This document shows, in pieces, positions 58,863 to 64,000 of a DNA stretch of 64,000 bases. Both the position numbers and the translations under genes were made by a program. The notes under the pieces are model-generated. The model was given only the letters and a program-made list of their open reading frames with translations. It did not search any database and had not been told where the DNA came from. Each line of letters begins with the position of its first letter. Position 1 is the first letter of the stretch. This stretch comes from Stropharia rugosoannulata (taxonomy: Eukaryota; Basidiomycota; Agaricomycetes; Agaricales; Strophariaceae): contig JANCIK010000010.1 of assembly GCA_028532985.1 (NCBI GenBank), positions 124,001 to 188,000 of the forward strand. The letters run 5' to 3'.

Positions 58863-61800
58863 CTAAACATCAGGAGTGCAATCCCATCGGATCAGAATTC
58901 GCGGTGCTGGCTTCTCTGGATTAGACCCAGGCAACTTTTTGAAGATGTTCCGATTAAGTTTGGTGTACCAGACGCGGTCACTTTGTATATTTGGTATCCA
59001 CCCCAATGTGTAGAACCTCTTACGAAGAACCATGCGTACCTCCGAAATTGCCTCCTCATCGTCTGATTGTCGCAACCTTTCAATTAACGCGGCCCAGTCA
59101 GCATAGTATGCCATACTAGGAAGATTTTGTGGCTTGCCAGCTAGAATGGGATTGTCCGGCCAAAACTTGTCAAATGCAGCATCCCAGTCTGCCTTCTTAG
59201 CAATCCGATATTGCACGTCACTAAAATAGTCGCGCAAGCACATATTGCGGTAGGTAGCCTCAGAGACTGTGTGCCGATCACTGCTGGACAAGGTGCAATA
59301 AGAAGATTCTGTTGAGTATTTACGGTTTGGTGCCTTCAGCGTAATGTCGAGAATAAATTGGAGCCACATAGCCGTGATTTTGGAATCTAAGTTTTCGTTT
59401 TCTTCACTAACTTGCTCCTGGACCCCGTCCACTGGTGACTCCAAGTCTGAGCCTGTGTCGGCCTCTACCCGGCGCAGTTGATAACCTCTTCGTGAAAGGT
59501 CGAAAATGGGAAGCGCGGGGCCCTCGGGAACATGACGTGTAGTGCGACGCACTTTGTTTGCTACTCGATATGGGTGAGATCGGACTACAATCTTGGACTT
59601 AAAGAAGTGTGCATCTATGCTGCTTCTTTGAATGCCAAAGATGTACTTGAATGTTTTTCCTGTGATCATGGGGGTGCAATAATTGAGGAAGCGAGGTACT
59701 GTGATTCCTCCTCCAATGCGGATTGGACGTAAGAAAATAATGCCATATGGATTGTGCGGCAGCATTTCAGGATGGCTAGCACGAGGATTGCATGAAGCTG
59801 TTCTATCTTCCTCTGAAAGGTCAGATGCCACAGACATGTTATCCTCCTGGTCAAAGTCAACAAAGGTAGGCTCGCCTCCTTCCTCCTCTTCCTCCTCCTC
59901 GTAGTCAATCCTGGTTTGGGAGATTGGCGTGTTATCCGTTTGAATATGAGTGCTGACAGGGTAGGCAAGAGTGTTTTCCTCAGCATCAGCTCTATTAACC
60001 AAAGGAAGAATTTTGCCCATAAGATCACGAGATGCTGGGCCGTTGTCTGGAGTTGAATGAAGTCCATTGATAAACCACGGCGCTGCAGCGGTTAAGAGAA
60101 GGGCCGAATCTGTAGCGCGAACTGTTGCATCTCCTTGAGACTGCTGCTCTAGTATGTGCTTGAATGCGAGCAAGCGATATGCTCGTAAACTCCTTGGGGG
60201 TAGAAATGAATACATGTTTAAGAGGTAGTAGAAATATGCACTTACCACCATACAACGGGTTTGAATGAAACTAATCCTCTGCGAAGAAGTAAAATGTCTA
60301 CATCGGTTAAGACATGAACTGCGGCCGAAAGAGGTACGCGCACTTCGATACGAGCAAGGCCGTAATTTCTGGAGGAAGCTTCTGTATAGAGGTCGTAGAG
60401 GCCACGGCAGAAATCGTCTGCCTTTCCTTTCAAGATGTCCTGTCCCTTTAGAAACTTCCCAAAATGACATCCTTCCTCGCGGTAGGTAATTGATTTGTCT
60501 GTGGTGTACATCTGAAAGTACACAGCTTCATGTTCACCTTGAGCACGAACACCTGGAGAAATTCGACAACCGGATACTGATGTGAGATGAGAAGTTAAAT
60601 CGCGGATGTATTTCGAGCTGCCAGGTGAAGTGATGCGCTCTGCAGGCTTTGATGGAATGCCCAGAACGTGCTTTACTACATGGAAGTGTGAGTCTGTTCT
60701 CCATGCAAGACATTCATCTCTCTGTGACGAGATCTCCATCCCAACATCAATCCACCAATGTCCTTCTTCATAACAAATTTCAGAAAGGTTATTCTCTTTG
60801 AAGAACTCGTCTAGGGCTGTAGCTGCAGCCTCACGAGAAACTGAATGACTGCTAGATCTTTTGACCCCTCGAATTTGATGGAGGAAGATGAGTCCTTCAC
60901 CCCAAGGAATATTGTGGGTCCAAAGTGCCTCTCGAATGTGATCTCCCAAGCTGCTGACAAGCCAGTGTGGAATGGTTTTTGTCTGGAATGCAAGTGTCCC
61001 ATCTTTGCCTCGTGCACGCATCATTTCTGCAGAATATGTTGGAGGCCATTCCGATGCAGAAATGTCAGACAGGCTGGCAATGGCAGGCCGGAGTCCCTTT
61101 TCGTAAAATGTGGCTAGCTGGTCCTTGGTGAGAAAGGGAGATTTTGTCTGGTCATTATATAAGCTTGGGAGCAATGCGCGAATCAATGTGTGTGTGCCCC
61201 ATTTGCCTATACAAATGTTTGGAATGTTATGAACTGGAATATGTTCATGTTCACCCTGCATAACGATATTAGACACATCATGTGGTGCAAATTGCAATGA
61301 AAAATTACACTCACAAATGAATATTTGATGTGTATATTTCGTCGAAGAGTGTCTGAAAATCGGGCAACCGGAAATATGGCTAGAGAAGTCTCAATGCAAA
61401 TGTCCTTATGCAGCCCAAGCAGGCTATCATAGTCGCGTAATAGATTTGTGCCATGGTCCCTCCTGAGTGTATCTTTGATGGGGTCGACCTGGTATTGACT
61501 ACCGCTGTAACGTCCATTAAGAACAAACTGACAAAAATCGTCCATTTGGTTGGCAAGTTGTAAGGTCTGTGCCCCAGAAACAAACTCTTCCAGAGTCAAA
61601 GAGTGAACCTCCAAACCGTCTTGCTCTATGTCAGACATAACATGGTCCTGGTTGTATTGGATGGGTGAGATGGGGCCAGAATCAACCGCATTCAAAGAGT
61701 CCAGTGGAGCGTCCTCATCGAAGGAGCCAAACAAATCATCGTGGTCAAAGCCATGGATGGGGCTGGCCATAGTTTGGATGCCCAAGTATTGGTGAAGGGC

Positions 61801-61950
61801 AGTGAGCATATTGCCACGGGATTTTATAGTACCAGAGTGCAAGCCAACGTGGGCAGCTACTTCCTTACATGTTTCTACCGATGAAAGGTCAAGAGTAGTA
61901 AGCCCTGAACCCTGCACAACAAAGCCGTGTTCTCCGTGACAGCGGAGCAG
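58863..61950 (-). CDS. Large intact protein (~990+ aa), unknown function, divergent partner of SNF2 gene
   Basis: Exons 61950-61315, 61255-60246 and 60192-58863 (TAG at 58865-58863) join in phase across 59- and 53-nt introns, giving about 991 residues. One more short 5' exon probably exists, because the first exon opens at an acceptor (GGCTCTAG). N-terminal: LLRCHGEHGFVVQGSGLTTL and a short helix region, then an acidic linker. Middle: NICIGKWGTHTLIRALLPSL, WWIDVGMEISS and RISPGVRAQGEHEAVYFQMY. C-terminal: a Glu run (59875-59900), YGIIFLRPIRIGGGITVPRF, ADWDAAFDKFWPDNPIL and WYTKLNRNIFKKLPGSNPEK. No stops or shifts. No domain recognised. It shares a roughly 500-bp divergent promoter with the SNF2-like gene, suggesting joint function. 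Confidence 0.75.
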
Positions 61951-62450
61951 CTAGAGCCAACCAGTAAGACTGTATATTATGACATAGTATGCTCTAGAGG
62001 TCCGCTCTCATCCCAGCCATTCAATGGTTTATGCCGCAAATAGAAAAGTGAAATTATTATGGGGTTTGATATGCAATGTGGGGCGCAGTGCCGCAGCAGC
62101 TGCGACCTGCGACTGCTGCGGGAAATGTGCAATAACGCCACTGTTACGTGGTGGGACACTACACATTGGTGCACGACTGTTCTACCCGCATGCAACTTTG
62201 AACTTCCCTAATTATGCTTTATGACATTTATGGAGCTGACTGTGCACCTCGTGGTGCCCATTATGGTTAACCTTGTTCTCTGAGTCAAGACCGTTAGTCC
62301 GTAGTATGTGCTGGATTAATATGTATGAGGTCATGCAGCCTAGTACAGGTACATGCTATGTAACTTCCTTTTATATAGCAGCGTCAAGGAGAGTATAAAT
62401 TGTTATTTCATCAAATAACTCACTTACTGAGTCCTCTCCGGCACATCTAC
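61951..62450. promoter_or_regulatory. Divergent promoter region
   Basis: About 500 bp between two head-to-head genes. TTATATAGCA at 62371-62380 lies about 75 nt before the plus-strand ATG and may be its TATA box. The unseen first exon of the minus-strand gene should also lie here. Confidence 0.45.
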
Positions 62451-64000
62451 ATGCCATCTTTAACCATTGCTGCTGCCCTCATGCAGCTTACTGACCTCGG
62501 TATTCCTTGGGACTATCCTGCCTGGCAGGAGGCTACTGGAGTGATGCACGGGCTCTTCCCTGACAATCCCCAACATCGACCTAAAGGATGGACAGAGGAA
62601 GATTCTTCTGATATTCAGTCCTTTCTGTCCCGGTACAGTGCGTTGGAGTCTGAGGAAAAAAAATCCGCCTTTTTCTCAGATTCACGAGGGATGGTTCTTC
62701 CCGGTCGCAAAAAATGGCAGAAGTGGGCTAATTCAATTTGGAACACCTCGGGATCTCAGGCTAAGATTATATTGGTTCTTTCTCAACGCAATTGCCATCC
62801 TTACACTCGTTTTCTTGCGCAACAGAAGGAGAATGTGGAGCGCACCCAAGGAGCAAAGTGGCCTTCTGGTACACAGTGGATTCCGCCCTGCTTGGACGAC
62901 ATTGCTGTGGAGCTGTTTGGAGAAGCATGTTTAGGAGAATTTGGCTACCTTCCAGAGATATATCGAGCAGGAACACAAGCACTGGCTCAGCGGACATGGA
63001 CCTGTCTGATCCGTCGCATTTCAAAGGCCATTGAACGATTGCCTATTTTAGAGACCGAGGCGTGCGCAGCATTTGTTGGTGAGTTCTTTAATTGTCTTTA
63101 TTAAACTAGTTTAAAGCTTTTTTGTAGCTCTAAATGAACAGAATGCAACAAAGTCTGCTCTTTCATCCGTTATTCGTGCAGTTTCAAAGTGGCGCAATGC
63201 TGTTGAAGTTCTTGACACTCCAGAGAATTTGAAAAAAGTGGAAGAAATTGAGGCAGAGTTGGATTGTCTCATGGCCAGTCTTGGAGCTGAAGTAACTGAA
63301 GTAAAAAAGTCAAGAAGAAAAGAGCCAAAACTGTCTACATCTAGTGAGCATTCTATCGGTCAACAAATATGTGACATGGACTAATTACCTTTGCAAGATC
63401 GACCCAGTGTATCTAACGAAGCATTAAAATCTCTTGCAACAGATCAGGACATACAGGCTGTAATTGCCTTATATCATGAACATTTTGGAACGTCTGCAAA
63501 CGCAGTTGATGATGCACCTCTTATCGATATTCCTGTATTAAATCTTCCACTCAAGGGATCTGGCGAAGGTTCAGATGTTGGGGTTGAGTATGAGGGTGAT
63601 AAGTCCCGTAAAATTCTTGCTGCAAATCTTGGTTTTGTGGATGAAATACCCCTCCTGTTTAACTGCATTCAACATACGGCTGGCCTTACTCCATGGACGG
63701 CACCCCAGGCTTTTATTATAAAGGACATGATGCATCCACCATCAGAACTCAAAAATCTCAATCTACATTGGCATCAATTGGCTGGTGTTCATGCAATAAT
63801 ACGGGCTTGCTTTACAAAGGAATCAAACTCTGAGCACTGCAGTGGGATTCTTGTTGCGGATGAAGTAGGGTTGGGGAAGACATACCAGGCTGCAGCATTT
63901 CTTGCATTTCTTGCAGATGCTGTCACTAGACAGAAACAGAAATTGAAGCCTGCACCTATTCTTGGTGAGTTTATATCTTGTTTACTCTCAAGAACAGAGG
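62451..64000 (+). CDS. SNF2-like ATPase/helicase, N-terminal part (runs off window)
   Basis: Exons 62451-63078, 63128-63343 and 63398-63964 join in phase, and a donor (GTGAGT) at 63965 shows more exons beyond the edge. The first ~290 residues are a helical N-terminal extension without known domain (MPSLTIAAALMQLTDLGIPW; KWQKWANSIWNTSGSQAKII; a helix with VSKWRNAVEVLDTPENLKKV), followed by a linker. LNLHWHQLAGVHAII then corresponds to the Q-motif-like start of the SNF2 core, and GILVADEVGLGKTYQAAAFL is motif I (Walker A, GLGKT). The remaining motifs lie outside. The ATG is chosen because upstream codons lack one. SNF2 enzymes use ATP to move along DNA or remodel chromatin; this copy's lineage-specific extension suggests a specialised role. 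No lesions are seen. Confidence 0.82.

Overview
The window looks like nuclear DNA of a filamentous fungus, most likely a mushroom-forming basidiomycete (Agaricomycetes). Genes are split by many short introns (about 45-80 nt, mostly GT-AG), with very short exons (one of 11 nt), and there is no operon structure. Recognisable families are fungalysin (M36), BCAS3/WD40, Hsp78/ClpB, deoxyribose-phosphate aldolase, branched-chain aminotransferase, tandem WD40 repeats of the fungal NLR-sensor type, and an SNF2-like ATPase. No rRNA, tRNA or CRISPR array was recognised by eye.

Layout. 1-8.9 kb: GC-rich, with only decayed coding stretches, mostly on the minus strand. 8.9-9.7 kb: a small intact three-exon minus-strand gene. 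9.7-16.7 kb: mostly noncoding, with a degenerate repeat family (10.4-11.5 kb), a perfect 23-bp-stem hairpin (11.5 kb) and one decayed minus-strand fragment (13.7-14.3 kb). 16.7-20.9 kb: three small plus-strand genes, one encoding a 77-aa secreted protein. 20.9-22.9 kb: AT-rich, empty. 22.9-25.5 kb: a 15-exon fungalysin protease. 26.3-32.3 kb: a BCAS3-type WD40 protein with four in-frame stops. 37.7-32.9 kb (minus): a branched-chain aminotransferase fragment that runs into a long Ser/Pro-rich protein, both broken. 39.9-40.8 kb: WD40 repeats. 41.8-40.9 kb (minus) and 42.2-44.3 kb (plus): divergent deoC-like and Hsp78-like genes, both broken. 44.8-47.2 kb: an intact ten-exon gene of unknown function. 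48.1-49.7 kb: a decayed member of what looks like an Agaricomycete-specific family. 49.7-56.2 kb: mostly noncoding, with a second block of the repeat family at 54.5-55.7 kb. 56.2-57.4 kb (minus): a decayed gene with a 769-bp TIR element (57373-58141) inserted directly in front of its ATG. 58.9-64.0 kb: two intact divergent genes, a ~1000-aa minus-strand protein and an SNF2-like ATPase that runs off the right edge.

The strongest theme is a contrast in integrity. Genes of conserved cellular function are interrupted by in-frame stops, most of them explicable as C-to-T (or G-to-A) changes, and by single-base shifts. The AT-richer, lineage-specific genes (8.9, 44.8, 58.9 and 62.5 kb) read through cleanly across every splice junction I could check. 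Either this is a decaying duplicated segment carrying younger, possibly mobile, genes, or part of the damage is assembly error; reads and a functional second copy would decide. The most system-like unit is the divergent SNF2/large-protein pair at the right end.
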